From Paludibacter sp. (lineage in GTDB: Bacteria; Bacteroidota; Bacteroidia; Bacteroidales; Paludibacteraceae), in assembly GCA_017882285.1 (NCBI GenBank), contig JADGPS010000011.1, positions 1 to 52,310 on the forward strand: a stretch of 52,310 bases of DNA, given 5' to 3'. Numbering within the stretch: position 1 is the stretch's first letter; every line of letters begins with the position of its first letter. A program made the translations under genes and the position numbers. This document shows positions 36,597 through 45,369 of the stretch, piece after piece. The notes under the pieces were generated by a model, which was given only the letters and a program-made list of their open reading frames with translations, had not been told where the DNA came from and did no database searches.

Positions 36597-36739
36597 AACA
36601 AATAAATTGAGTGCCTGATAATGACTTGATTTCCATTAAAACAATTGAAATATTAGGTGTTCGTTTTTACTCGTTATGATTTTTTACTCATGAATTCTCA
36701 AAAACTAATTGTATTTTTACATATCAAAAATTCAATGCA

Positions 36740-37231
36740 ATGAACTCATTAAATAAAATCCTTAAAGCAATTAAACCCGGCATTCCCAAACGGTATTTAC
36801 TTTTTGTTGCTGCTTTTATGTGGACTTTTGGCGGCGGAATGTTGTTTCTCAGAGGCTTTAGCATGTTGATTCTCTTTCCCCGCTTACTTTGGATTAAAAT
36901 TTTAATAAGCATTATCAACGGATTAATTTTCTATATTTTATTGTTTTCAAAAATTTCATTGAAACATACGCAACGTATTCTGAAAATGGAGATTGAAAAA
37001 CCTTGCTTCTTTTCTTTTTTCAATTTCCGGAGTTATATTATGATGGTAATAATGATTTGCATAGGTGTAACTTTACGTAAAACGGGGATTGTGCCGATTG
37101 AATATCTGTCAGTTTTTTATGTTACCATGGGAATTCCGCTCTCCATGTCAGCTTTTCGGTTTTATTATAATGGCTTCAGGTATCAAAAAATTCATAAAAA
37201 ATTATCGAAAACAAAAAAACCTGAGTTTTAG
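36740..37231 (+). CDS. Small polytopic membrane protein, unknown function
   Basis: I do not recognise the family. The 163-residue protein has about four hydrophobic segments: YLLFVAAFMWTFGGGMLFLR, LWIKILISIINGLIFYILL, YIMMVIMICIGVTL and EYLSVFYVTMGIPLSMSAF. A PRLLWIKI loop and a basic C-terminal tail (YQKIHKKLSKTKK) are present. The GGG within the first helix is unusual. It sits alone between the divergent SemiSWEET gene and corA on the same strand, 128 bases upstream of the latter. No function can be proposed. Confidence 0.7.
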   Translation: MNSLNKILKAIKPGIPKRYLLFVAAFMWTFGGGMLFLRGFSMLILFPRLLWIKILISIINGLIFYILLFSKISLKHTQRILKMEIEKPCFFSFFNFRSYIMMVIMICIGVTLRKTGIVPIEYLSVFYVTMGIPLSMSAFRFYYNGFRYQKIHKKLSKTKKPEF

Positions 37232-37321
37232 AAAGCCAAATCATTGAACTGAATTTAGTTCCTGTTTATTTTAAAATAGAAAGTGATTACAAACCTATTA
37301 AACATTTCTAAAATTTTTTTC

Positions 37322-37329
37322 TATCTTTG
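37322..37329 (+). promoter_or_regulatory. Bacteroidota -7 promoter motif for the CorA-like gene
   Basis: TATCTTTG matches TAnnTTTG, 30 bases before the start codon. No clear -33 element is present. Confidence 0.45.
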
Positions 37330-37359
37330 TGAATCAAGCAAATTAAAAATTAAAAATAT

Positions 37360-38424
37360 ATGTCCCGGTTAACAAAAAAGAAAAAAGAACATATTGGCTT
37401 GTCGCCTTATGCACTGGTTTTTCGTGGTCAAAAGAAAACCGAGAAAAGTGTTCTAAGAGGCATGAGTTTCGATTTGGAGGAGTTGATCGAACTCGATGTG
37501 AAAACGCCTGAACAACTTAACATATTCAAGAAACCCAATAAAGTAAACTGGTTGAATATCTATGGTTTGGACAATGTGACAATTATGGAGGAATTGTCCA
37601 GTGTGTTTAAACTGGAAAATAATATTCTGTCGGATGTGATGAATCCTTCTACACGGCCAAAAGTTGAGGAATTGGATAACGGTATTTTTATTACCATTAA
37701 AATGCTGCAATACGATGAGCATAACGAGAACTTGTTGGTCGAAAATTTGAGTTTAATTATTGGTAATCATACCCTTATTTCGTTTCAGGAACAGTCAATT
37801 CATGCATTCGAACCGATACGTGAAAGAATCCGCAAACACAAGAATAAAATTCGAATTTCCGGTCACGATTACTTGGCTTTTGCTTTGCTCGATGTGGTGG
37901 TGGATAATTACATTTATATTATTGGTATATTGGGCGACAAAATTGAAAGTCTGGAAGAAGAAATGACCAGCGATCCAAAAAAGGAATTGCTTGAAAGTAT
38001 TAATACGTATAAGCGTGAACTTAATTTCCTTCGGAAAAATATTAAACCTGCTCGCGAAATGATTCTAAATTTAGTAAAGTTGGAATCGGAGTTTATTCAT
38101 GATGAGAATCGTATTCATTTTCGTGAGTTACAGGATAATATCAACGAAGCTTCCGAATTATCAGATAGTTACCGCGAAATTTTGTATGACCAACTGAATA
38201 TTTATCATTCGTCCATGAGTACCAAATTGAACGAAATTATGCGTGTACTCACTGTTTTTTCGGTCATTTTTATTCCGCTTACTTTTATTGTAGGTGTTTA
38301 TGGCACAAATTTTGAAAATCTACCGGAACTGCATTGGCAACATGGTTATTTTATAATGTGGGGCGTGATGTTAATTGCCACATTAGTGATGCTTTGGTAT
38401 TTCAGGCGGAAGAAATGGTTTTAA
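37360..38424 (+). CDS. corA: CorA-family divalent cation transporter with GTN in place of GMN
   Basis: This 354-residue protein is a pentameric CorA-type channel for Mg2+ (or Co2+/Ni2+). A long cytosolic domain (about 1-285) with an extended helix region (DKIESLEEEMTSDPKKELLE and RKNIKPAREMILNLVKLE) precedes two C-terminal helices. The first ends in FIVGVYGTNFENLPELHW. In well-studied CorA proteins this signature is YGMNF with MPEL following; here the Met is Thr, giving GTN. The basic RRKKWF end is typical. The altered filter could change selectivity or may be a normal variant in this phylum. It is monocistronic with its own -7 motif. Confidence 0.88.
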   Translation: MSRLTKKKKEHIGLSPYALVFRGQKKTEKSVLRGMSFDLEELIELDVKTPEQLNIFKKPNKVNWLNIYGLDNVTIMEELSSVFKLENNILSDVMNPSTRPKVEELDNGIFITIKMLQYDEHNENLLVENLSLIIGNHTLISFQEQSIHAFEPIRERIRKHKNKIRISGHDYLAFALLDVVVDNYIYIIGILGDKIESLEEEMTSDPKKELLESINTYKRELNFLRKNIKPAREMILNLVKLESEFIHDENRIHFRELQDNINEASELSDSYREILYDQLNIYHSSMSTKLNEIMRVLTVFSVIFIPLTFIVGVYGTNFENLPELHWQHGYFIMWGVMLIATLVMLWYFRRKKWF

Positions 38425-38519
38425 ACTGAACGAATCCTTCGTTAATTTGTTTAAAGAATAACGTTTCAATGATCAAAAGACTCGTTTAATTAGTCAAAAT
38501 TCATCTTAATAGCAGTTAA

Positions 38520-40061
38520 ATGGGAGAAATAATTCATAAATCAGCTCGGAAAAATACTGTCGAAAATCAAATTCTGGTAATTTTTGGTACGAATGGTGAT
38601 CTGGCAAAACGGAAACTTTTGCCGGCTATTTTTCAGCTTTATCTCGATAATTTATTACCCGAACGCTTTGCGGTAATCGGAGCTGGAAGTCAGGAAAAAA
38701 CGGAGGAAGTAAATCGGGAAGATGTGCAAAATTCGATGCTCGAATTTGCCAAAACCGGTGCACACGAAAATCCTAAAAAATTACAAAGTTTTATTGAACA
38801 TATTTATTATCAAAAAGTTAATAACCAAAGCGAAAATGATTTTGGTACTCTGAAAAATTATATCGACCAACTTTCTATAAAACTTGATATTCCGAAAAAC
38901 ATTATTTATTATTTCTCTATTCCACCATTCCTATATGAAGTAGTGGCTGCTCATTTAATAAAATTCGGTTTAAATACAGAAGCCGATGGCTGGAAACGTA
39001 TCATTGTGGAAAAACCTTTCGGTTATAGTTTCGATACTGCTGTTGAGTTGGATAAAAAACTTCGTAACGGTTTCAACGAAGAACAGATTTACCGCATTGA
39101 CCATTATTTGGGCAAAGAAACGGTTCAAAATATCATGGTTACGCGCTTCTCAAATGGGTTTTTTGAACCTATTTGGAACCGAAAATACGTGGATAGAGTG
39201 GAAATTACTGCTTCCGAAAAAATTGGCGTAGGCAATCGTGGCGGTTATTACGACACTTCGGGAGCCTTGCGCGATATGATTCAAAATCACTTGTTACAAG
39301 TGCTGGCTGTTGTGGCAATGGAACCGCCCGCTATTTTCGATTCTGAATCCATCCGAAACGAAAGTGTAAAGGTTTTACAGGCATTGCGTCCAATAAAACA
39401 AACAGAAATTATAGAGAATGTCGTTCGTGGACAGTATATCGAAACCCTGGTCGAAGACCAGATTCAAAAAGGTTACCGACAGGAAAAAGATGTTTCACCA
39501 AATTCCAAAACCGAGACATTTGTTGCCATGCGTGTTTTTATTGATAATTGGCGTTGGAGTGAAATCCCATTTTATATCCGAACCGGAAAACAATTACCCG
39601 AACGAGTCACCGAAGTGGTTATCCATCTGAAACCGGCTCCACATCAGCTTTTTAAACAACGTTGCGTGGCACAATCTACCAATATGATTATTTTGCGGAT
39701 TAGCCCGGATGCCGGTGTAGCAGTCGATTTTGGTATGAAAATTCCCGGTGCCGGTTACAAGGTTCAAAATGTGAACATGGCATTTCATTATTCCGATTTG
39801 GCTTCAAATAAAATCTCCGAAGCGTACGAACGTTTATTATTGGATTGTATGATAGGCGATTCAACGCTCTATGCTCGTGCCGATGCCGTTAAAGCCAGTT
39901 GGAAATTTGTTGACCCGATTCTTCAAACATGGAAAACAAACTCAGATATTCCGTTGTATTTCTACGAATGTAATACGTGGGGACCAAAAGAAGCAAACGC
40001 TTTGTTTGGGAACAAAGAGCTGAAATGGAGAGCCCCATTTAATAAATTTAAAAACGAATAA
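38520..40061 (+). CDS. zwf: Glucose-6-phosphate 1-dehydrogenase
   Basis: Zwf oxidises glucose 6-phosphate to 6-phosphogluconolactone with NAD(P)+, the entry to the oxidative pentose phosphate pathway. The 513 residues contain the nucleotide-binding start IFGTNGDLAKRKLLPAIF, IIVEKPFGYSFDTA, and the active-site signature RIDHYLGKETVQN with the catalytic His, followed by RWSEIPFYIRTGKQL. It is followed by pgl after 62 bases, with a palindromic repeat in the gap. A gnd gene, which often accompanies this pair, is not adjacent here. The start ATG is well placed and the family length is normal. Confidence 0.97.
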   Translation: MGEIIHKSARKNTVENQILVIFGTNGDLAKRKLLPAIFQLYLDNLLPERFAVIGAGSQEKTEEVNREDVQNSMLEFAKTGAHENPKKLQSFIEHIYYQKVNNQSENDFGTLKNYIDQLSIKLDIPKNIIYYFSIPPFLYEVVAAHLIKFGLNTEADGWKRIIVEKPFGYSFDTAVELDKKLRNGFNEEQIYRIDHYLGKETVQNIMVTRFSNGFFEPIWNRKYVDRVEITASEKIGVGNRGGYYDTSGALRDMIQNHLLQVLAVVAMEPPAIFDSESIRNESVKVLQALRPIKQTEIIENVVRGQYIETLVEDQIQKGYRQEKDVSPNSKTETFVAMRVFIDNWRWSEIPFYIRTGKQLPERVTEVVIHLKPAPHQLFKQRCVAQSTNMIILRISPDAGVAVDFGMKIPGAGYKVQNVNMAFHYSDLASNKISEAYERLLLDCMIGDSTLYARADAVKASWKFVDPILQTWKTNSDIPLYFYECNTWGPKEANALFGNKELKWRAPFNKFKNE

Positions 40062-40076
40062 GAATTTATTTTGTTT

Positions 40077-40107
40077 ACTTTCCCAAAGTTCAAAACTTTG
40101 AAAAAGT
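40077..40107. repeat. Imperfect palindrome, copy B of a dispersed repeat, between zwf and pgl
   Basis: ACTTTCCCAAAGTT (40077-40090) pairs with AACTTTGAAAAAGT (40094-40107) with two mismatches around CAA. The central GTTCAAAACTTTG is identical to copy A at 18103-18131, and about 25 of 28 bases align. Inside the zwf-pgl unit it could modulate transcript stability. Confidence 0.55.
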
Positions 40108-40123
40108 TTTAATTTGATTGATA

Positions 40124-40852
40124 ATGAATTCGAACATTCACATATTCGAAACTCCCGAAGAAACTGCACGTGCTGTGGCTGAGGTAATTCTGGAGAAAGC
40201 GAAAGAAAAAACCAAACTATCACTTCCGCTCAATATTGCTTTGTCGGGTGGGAATACACCCAAATTGTTGTTTAGCATTTTGGCAAACGAATATGCCGAC
40301 AAAATGCCGTGGCATATTGTACGACTTTTCTGGGTCGATGAACGTTGCGTACCTCCAACAGATGCTGATAGTAATTTTGGTATGACTTACACTAATTTGT
40401 TGAAGTACGTTCCAATTCACGATTCCAATATTTTTCGAATACTTGGCGAAGTTGATTCTCAAAAAGAAGCAAACCATTATCAGACATTGCTCGATGTTCA
40501 ACTAGTTAAGAAAAACGGCATTCCTAAATTCGATTTAATGCTCCTTGGCATGGGCGAAGATGGTCATACTGCGTCCATTTTTCCTGATAATCTGAACTTA
40601 TTACATGCCGAACAAACTGTTGCGGTGGCTGTTCACCCAATTAGTGGTCAGAAGCGAATTACACTTACCGGAACAGTTATCAATCACGCTGATCAAGTTA
40701 TTTTTTTGATTACCGGTGTATCTAAAGCTACTGTTTTGCGACAAATTTTTAAACGTGAACCTGCTTTCGAAAAATATCCGGCTTCCTATATTCATTCTCA
40801 ATCGGGAGCAGCTGACTTTTATCTGGATAAAGCTGCAGCAAATGAGCTTTAA
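40124..40852 (+). CDS. pgl: 6-phosphogluconolactonase
   Basis: Pgl hydrolyses 6-phosphogluconolactone to 6-phosphogluconate, directly after Zwf. The 242 residues fit the DevB/SOL type: LNIALSGGNTPKLLFSILA with the phosphate-binding SGGxTP loop, RLFWVDERCVPPTDADSNFG, and LMLLGMGEDGHTASIFPDN with the catalytic region. The frame begins with a TTG at 40118, but the ATG at 40124 was chosen. It is part of a zwf-pgl operon and is followed by a tiny ORF two bases after its stop. Confidence 0.95.
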   Translation: MNSNIHIFETPEETARAVAEVILEKAKEKTKLSLPLNIALSGGNTPKLLFSILANEYADKMPWHIVRLFWVDERCVPPTDADSNFGMTYTNLLKYVPIHDSNIFRILGEVDSQKEANHYQTLLDVQLVKKNGIPKFDLMLLGMGEDGHTASIFPDNLNLLHAEQTVAVAVHPISGQKRITLTGTVINHADQVIFLITGVSKATVLRQIFKREPAFEKYPASYIHSQSGAADFYLDKAAANEL

Positions 40853-40854
40853 AA

Positions 40855-40995
40855 ATGACATTATACGAATATCAAGTACTAATTGTTAGTTTGTCAACCT
40901 TTGTGGTAATTTTTTTTGTATTTTTAATGTTAACCAATATCCAGAAAAATTATTCACTAATTTTGAGATTATTCCGAAATAATAAAACTTTATAA
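40855..40995 (+). CDS. Candidate 46-residue single-helix membrane protein
   Basis: An ATG-started ORF begins two bases after the pgl stop. It encodes 46 residues: a short polar start (MTLYEYQ), one hydrophobic helix (VLIVSLSTFVVIFFVFLML) and a polar, basic tail (NIQKNYSLILRLFRNNKTL). The tight spacing to pgl suggests translation from the zwf-pgl transcript. It is short enough to be chance in AT-rich sequence, and no family is recognised. Confidence 0.35.
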   Translation: MTLYEYQVLIVSLSTFVVIFFVFLMLTNIQKNYSLILRLFRNNKTL

Positions 40996-41008
40996 TTCTT
41001 ATATCCTC

Positions 41009-41674
41009 ATGAAATCAAATCGAAAAGGCTTATTTTCACTACTTTTAGTAGTTATTTTTATTACTGGTTTTGCACAGAAAACCAAAACAGTAAGAACAGA
41101 TGGTCATCGTTCGTTTTTTTATCAACCGGATGAAAAGAACTGGGTATATGTCCTTAAAGATAAGAATATTGATGTTTCTCAAGTATTTAAAATGGATTAT
41201 GGTGTTTTGAGAATATCAGGCGAATCCAGTGGTTATTTAAGAACAAAAAGCATTTATTCAAATTACGAACTTAATTTGGAATGGCGTTGGACGAAATCGC
41301 TTGGAAATAGTGGCGTATTGGTGCATATTCAACCCAAAGATACGATTTGGCCTGTGTGTTATCAAGTTCAGCAAAAGGCTGACGCTGCCGGTGATATTAT
41401 TTGTATGAACGGACTTTTGGCAAAAGAATGTACTGATTCAGTGAAGTTTACGATAAAAAAATTGCAAGCTTCCAACGAAAAACCTCTTGGGGAATGGAAT
41501 ACGATGAAGGTGATATGCAAAAATAATACACTCAAAGTTTGGATTAACGGAGTTTTACAAAATAATATTACCGGACTCACCGCTTCAAATGGTTTTATTG
41601 GTTTTCAGAACGAAGGAAAACCGCTCGAATTTAGGAACTTAATGATCAAAAGCATCAACCAATTAACGAATTAA
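41009..41674 (+). CDS. Exported DUF1080 (3-keto-disaccharide hydrolase-like) protein
   Basis: This 221-residue protein has a signal peptide (about 1-22, ending GFAQ) and one DUF1080-type concanavalin-like domain. Typical parts are SGYLRTKSIYSNYELNLEWRW, LGNSGVLVHIQPKDTIWPVCYQVQ, GEWNTMKVICKNNTLKVWINGV and NGFIGFQNEGKPLEFRNLMI. Members of this fold bind or cleave glycans, some as 3-keto-disaccharide hydrolases. Its stop codon TAA shares TTAA with the stop of the convergent HAD phosphatase gene. The final codons fall in a 24-base repeat also present in the galK-galM spacer. Confidence 0.85.
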   Translation: MKSNRKGLFSLLLVVIFITGFAQKTKTVRTDGHRSFFYQPDEKNWVYVLKDKNIDVSQVFKMDYGVLRISGESSGYLRTKSIYSNYELNLEWRWTKSLGNSGVLVHIQPKDTIWPVCYQVQQKADAAGDIICMNGLLAKECTDSVKFTIKKLQASNEKPLGEWNTMKVICKNNTLKVWINGVLQNNITGLTASNGFIGFQNEGKPLEFRNLMIKSINQLTN

Positions 41675-41679
41675 CCGAT
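41656..41679. repeat. 24-base dispersed repeat across two convergent stop codons
   Basis: The segment begins CAACCAATTAAC and ends TTAACCGAT plus three bases, matching 15563-15586 at 22 of 24 positions. It covers the last codons and stop of the DUF1080 gene and the stop of the HAD phosphatase gene. Confidence 0.5.
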
Positions 41680-42324
41680 CACCAATTTATACAACTCCTC
41701 TGTGTTTTCCACAAAGGTAGTTCCTCCAACTTCTTCCATTTCTTTACGTGAACGAAAGCCCCAAAGTACGCCAATAAAATCCACTTTTGCATTATAAGCT
41801 GTTGCAACATCTACTCCTGAATCACCAACATACAGCACTTTATCTTTTTCAACTCCTGCAATCCTGATAATTTCTTCTAAAATTGCAGGATTTGGTTTTA
41901 CCGGAAAACCTTCGCGTTGACCGAGAATGGCTGTAAAGCTAATTTTGGGGAAAAACCTGTTTACCAACTTCAAAGTAGCTTCTTGCACTTTGTTTGAAGC
42001 TACGGCTAATTTTATACCTTTCGTTTGAAGATGAGAAAGTAATTCTGAAATGCCTGAATACTGACGTGTAGATTCTTCGGCATGAGCAAAATAGTGGGTA
42101 ATAAAATCAACTTTTAGCATCGAAACAAAGTCTATATTCCGTTTGTCTTCGGGTAAAGCTCTTTCCAACAGCTTATTTACGCCATTGCCAATAAACTGAC
42201 GATATGATTCTAAGGGATGAGTAGGATAATTATACTTTTGTAGTGCATAGTTTACGCTATTCGCCAAATCCTGAATAGTATCGAGCAAAGTACCATCTAA
42301 ATCAAAAATTATCAGTTCGGGCAT
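41671..42324 (-). CDS. HAD-family phosphatase (phosphoglycolate phosphatase-like)
   Basis: This 217-residue cytosolic HAD hydrolase shows all motifs: IIFDLDGTLLDT with the nucleophilic Asp, LAVASNKVQEATL (motif II Ser), KPNPAILEEII (motif III Lys) and LYVGDSGVDVATAYNA (motif IV acids). The cap region after motif I is helical, as in phosphoglycolate phosphatases (Gph) and related sugar phosphatases; the substrate cannot be assigned. The frame extends to 42414, but the ATG at 42324 gives the canonical start. It is convergent with the DUF1080 gene, the two stops overlapping in TTAA, and has its own promoter. Confidence 0.88.
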   Translation of the reverse strand: MPELIIFDLDGTLLDTIQDLANSVNYALQKYNYPTHPLESYRQFIGNGVNKLLERALPEDKRNIDFVSMLKVDFITHYFAHAEESTRQYSGISELLSHLQTKGIKLAVASNKVQEATLKLVNRFFPKISFTAILGQREGFPVKPNPAILEEIIRIAGVEKDKVLYVGDSGVDVATAYNAKVDFIGVLWGFRSRKEMEEVGGTTFVENTEELYKLVIG

Positions 42325-42369
42325 GTTTTTTAAATTAGGCAAGATATAGAAATATATATAACACAACTG

Positions 42370-42400
42370 CAAAGGTAGGGTTATTTCGTTTACACTGCAA
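42370..42400 (-). promoter_or_regulatory. Bacteroidota promoter of the HAD phosphatase gene
   Basis: On the minus strand TACCTTTG (42377-42370) fits the -7 motif and TTG (42400-42398) lies 20 bases upstream. It lies inside the longer reading frame, supporting the ATG at 42324. Confidence 0.45.
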
Positions 42401-42486
42401 GAAAAAGAATTCAATATTAATCCTTTCAGTTTAAAGAATCTTTTATTACTTTTACATGTAAATTTTTATCCCCAAAACAATTAAAA

Positions 42487-43311
42487 ATGAAACGTTTCAA
42501 ATTACTTTTAGCTACTCTTTTGCTTTTTCAATTTGCTTTTTCACGTGTACAGGTAGATACTATATCAATGGTTTCGGCGAAGATGAAAAAGGAAATAAAA
42601 AGTGTGGTGATTGTGCCTGAAAATTATTCCGAAAAAAAACATTATCCAGTTGTGTATTTACTTCATGGGTATAGTGATAATTATTCAAAATGGGTGAAAA
42701 CTGTACCTTCCATTAAAAGTTTTGCCTCGCAATATCAACTTATTTTGGTTTGTCCGGATGGTGGATACAGCAGTTGGTATATGGATAGTCCTATTGACAT
42801 TGCTTTTCAATATGAAACTTATATAATTAAAGAATTACTGCCGTATATTGATGCTCATTATAATACAATTCCTGATCGTGCGGCCCGTGCCATTACAGGA
42901 TTGAGCATGGGTGGTCACGGAGCTTTGTATCTGGCAATCAGAAATAAAAATTTATTTGCAAATGCAGGAAGCATGAGCGGTGGAGTAGATTTACGCACTT
43001 CAACTAAGAAATTTGATATCGCAAAAAGAATTGGGAGTATTGAAAGCAATCCAAGAGAATGGGATGACCGCTCGGTGATAAACATGGTTGAATCTTTAAA
43101 AAATAATGAACTTAATTTGATAATTGATTGTGGAGTTTCTGATTTTTTTTATCAAATAAATGCCGGTTTACATCGTCGTTTACTTACATTGAATATTGAT
43201 CATGACTACATTGAACGACCCGGAGCTCATAACTGGGAATATTGGACTAATTCAATTCAATATCAACTAATTTACTTCAACAAATGTTTCGATAAAGCAA
43301 AGAAAAAATAA
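42487..43311 (+). CDS. Exported esterase of the esterase D/antigen 85-like fold
   Basis: This 274-residue alpha/beta hydrolase has a signal peptide (about 1-20). YPVVYLLHGYSDNYSKW is the oxyanion region, TGLSMGGHGALYLAI is the nucleophile elbow with the active-site Ser, an Asp follows near DCGVSDFF, and RPGAHNWEYW provides the catalytic His. The sequence layout fits esterase D-like proteins, which include acetyl xylan or feruloyl esterases and S-formylglutathione hydrolases. The signal peptide argues for a periplasmic carbohydrate esterase. The gene ends at a bidirectional terminator shared with pckA. Confidence 0.87.
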   Translation: MKRFKLLLATLLLFQFAFSRVQVDTISMVSAKMKKEIKSVVIVPENYSEKKHYPVVYLLHGYSDNYSKWVKTVPSIKSFASQYQLILVCPDGGYSSWYMDSPIDIAFQYETYIIKELLPYIDAHYNTIPDRAARAITGLSMGGHGALYLAIRNKNLFANAGSMSGGVDLRTSTKKFDIAKRIGSIESNPREWDDRSVINMVESLKNNELNLIIDCGVSDFFYQINAGLHRRLLTLNIDHDYIERPGAHNWEYWTNSIQYQLIYFNKCFDKAKKK

Positions 43312-43363
43312 CTAAAATTGAAACGTCTAAAAGGACAATAATTCTTGGATGATTGTTAAATAG

Positions 43364-43399
43364 AGAATGAGCTGTTCGAAATTTCGGACAGCTCATTCT
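43364..43399. terminator. Bidirectional terminator between esterase and pckA
   Basis: AGAATGAGCTGT (43364-43375) pairs with ACAGCTCATTCT (43388-43399); the enclosed CGAAATTTCG is itself self-complementary, so the stem is long. A T-rich stretch follows on the + strand. It separates two convergent genes. Confidence 0.75.
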
Positions 43400-43445
43400 A
43401 TTTATTAAAAAAATTATAGTCTTTGATCTTTGTTTTTGGCTCTTC

Positions 43446-45041
43446 TTATAATTGAGGACCGGCAGCTTTCATCGCAATAGCATCTGCATTGTCGCAATAT
43501 TGCTCAAAATTAGTAATATATTTAACGGCCAATTGTTTCGCTTTTGAAGTCCAGTCAGCTTCAGTTGCATAAGTATCGCGTGGATCAAGGATTCCTGCAT
43601 CGACACCGTTCAATGTTTTAGGAGCAACCAGGTTCAACACAGGAATATTTACAGTTTCAACATTTTCGATAGAACCGTCGATGATAGCATCAATGATTGC
43701 TCGGGTGTTTTTCAATGAAATACGTTTTCCTGTTCCGTTCCAACCTGTGTTTACCAAATATGCTTTTGCATTGTGTTTTTTCATTTTGTCAGCCAATACT
43801 TTTGCATAAATAGTTGGGTGCAAAGTCAGGAATGCTTCACCAAATGCAGGCGAGAAAGAAGGAACGGGTTCTGTTATACCACGTTCTGTTCCGGCTAATT
43901 TTGAAGTGTAACCGCAAAGGAAGTGGTATTGAGCTGATTGTTCGTCCAAAATAGAAACCGGAGGTAATACACCAAATGCATCAGCCGACAAGTAAATAAT
44001 TTTGCTTGCGTGACCTGCTTTCGAAGGTAGAACGATTTTGTTAATATTATAAATCGGGTAAGAAACACGTGTGTTTTCGGTTTTGGAAGCTTCTTTCGAG
44101 AAGTCAGGAGTTCCATCTTCCAAAACAGTTACGTTTTCCAACAAAGCATCACGTTTAATAGCACGCCAGATATCAGGTTCGTTTTCTTTACTCAGGTCAA
44201 TAACTTTTGCATAGCAACCTCCTTCGTAGTTGAACACACCGTGATCATCCCATCCATGTTCGTCGTCACCAATCAAATATCGTTTAGGGTCAGCTGATAG
44301 AGTTGTTTTTCCTGTACCGGAAAGTCCAAAGAAAACGGCAACATCTTTATCTTCACCTACGTTAGCAGAGCAGTGCATTGAGGCAATGCCTTTCAAAGGT
44401 AAATAAAAATTCATCAAAGAGAAAATACCTTTTTTCATTTCACCACCGTACCACGTTCCACCGATAACAGCCATTCTCAGACCTAAATTAAAGAGAACAA
44501 ATACTTCAGAGTTCAAACCTTGTTCTTTCCATTTTGGGTTTGTTGCTTTCGATCCGTTCATTACCACAAAATCAGGTTCACCGAAGTTTGCCAGTTCGTA
44601 GTGAGAAGGACGGATAAACATGTTAGTAACAAAGTGAGCCTGCCATGCAACTTCCATAATGAAACGTACTTTCATGCGTGTATCCGCATTTGTGCCGCAG
44701 AAACAGTCAACTACATATAATTTTTTAGTTGAACCTAATTTTTCGCTAACCAAACCTTTGCAATAATCCCAAACTTCCTTATTGATTGGACGATTGATCG
44801 TGCCATCCCACCACATGTTTTTTTCAGTAATCTCGTCTTTAACGAAATACTTATCTTTAGGTGAACGACCTGTAAAAATACCTGTATCAACCGATACCGC
44901 ACCAGTATTAGTTAATACTCCTTTTTCAAAACCTTCGTTTTTTTGGTCTACTTCAGCTTGGAAAAGAACTTCATAAGAAGGATTGTGAACTACTTCGATA
45001 TTGCCCGAAATACCATACTTTGATAAATCTAAATTTGCCAT
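43446..45041 (-). CDS. pckA: Phosphoenolpyruvate carboxykinase (ATP)
   Basis: PckA interconverts oxaloacetate and phosphoenolpyruvate with ATP/ADP. In fermenting Bacteroidota it often runs in the carboxylating direction toward succinate or propionate. The 531-residue protein carries [12 protein letters not shown], the kinase-1a P-loop [16 protein letters not shown] near 243, the metal-binding [34 protein letters not shown] and [19 protein letters not shown]. Length and motif order are normal for the ATP-dependent type. It has its own -7 motif and a shared terminator with the esterase gene. Confidence 0.97.
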   Translation of the reverse strand: MANLDLSKYGISGNIEVVHNPSYEVLFQAEVDQKNEGFEKGVLTNTGAVSVDTGIFTGRSPKDKYFVKDEITEKNMWWDGTINRPINKEVWDYCKGLVSEKLGSTKKLYVVDCFCGTNADTRMKVRFIMEVAWQAHFVTNMFIRPSHYELANFGEPDFVVMNGSKATNPKWKEQGLNSEVFVLFNLGLRMAVIGGTWYGGEMKKGIFSLMNFYLPLKGIASMHCSANVGEDKDVAVFFGLSGTGKTTLSADPKRYLIGDDEHGWDDHGVFNYEGGCYAKVIDLSKENEPDIWRAIKRDALLENVTVLEDGTPDFSKEASKTENTRVSYPIYNINKIVLPSKAGHASKIIYLSADAFGVLPPVSILDEQSAQYHFLCGYTSKLAGTERGITEPVPSFSPAFGEAFLTLHPTIYAKVLADKMKKHNAKAYLVNTGWNGTGKRISLKNTRAIIDAIIDGSIENVETVNIPVLNLVAPKTLNGVDAGILDPRDTYATEADWTSKAKQLAVKYITNFEQYCDNADAIAMKAAGPQL

Positions 45042-45366
45042 TTTTTCTAAAATTAATTGATCTTATTTTGTTTTTTGCTATCTCTTTTATTCTTATACCT
45101 ATTTTTGACGCGACAAAAGTACTACTTTTTTTGGGAGTAAAAAAATGAATTAAAGAAATATTTCTTTAATTAAACCAAATAAAAAACCAATAGACCTGTA
45201 ATATCATTTTGTAAGACAAAAAACAAATATACATTCAGTTTGTAAACAAATTTATTTTTAAAAGGTTCATATTGTCAGTACAATTAAAAATAAAAGCTAT
45301 CATGATTAATAACACAAAATTATTTATTCATTTGCAATATTAGTAGAGACGATGCATGCATCGTCT
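45042..45366. other. 325-base spacer between pckA and the sensor gene
   Basis: It holds the pckA -7 motif at 45114-45121 and, at its end, most of the palindromic repeat at 45344-45369. The rest is AT-rich with no ORF or structured RNA that I can support. Confidence 0.5.
45114..45121 (-). promoter_or_regulatory. Bacteroidota -7 promoter motif for pckA
   Basis: On the minus strand this reads TACTTTTG, matching TAnnTTTG, 72 bases before the start codon. No clear -33 element is present. Confidence 0.4.
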
Positions 45367-45369
45367 CTA
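45344..45369. repeat. Perfect 26-base palindrome overlapping the sensor gene stop codon
   Basis: TAGAGACGATGCA (45344-45356) is followed directly by its exact inverse TGCATCGTCTCTA (45357-45369). The last three bases, read on the minus strand, are the TAG stop of the sensor gene. The sequence belongs to the recognisable type AGAGACG...CGTCTCT palindromic repeats common in intergenic DNA of Bacteroidota and cyanobacteria. It may also act as a terminator. Confidence 0.7.

Noticed and set aside
36550-36636. N-terminal extension of the SemiSWEET gene
   Set aside because: It would add 29 residues beyond normal family length and contains the likely promoter.
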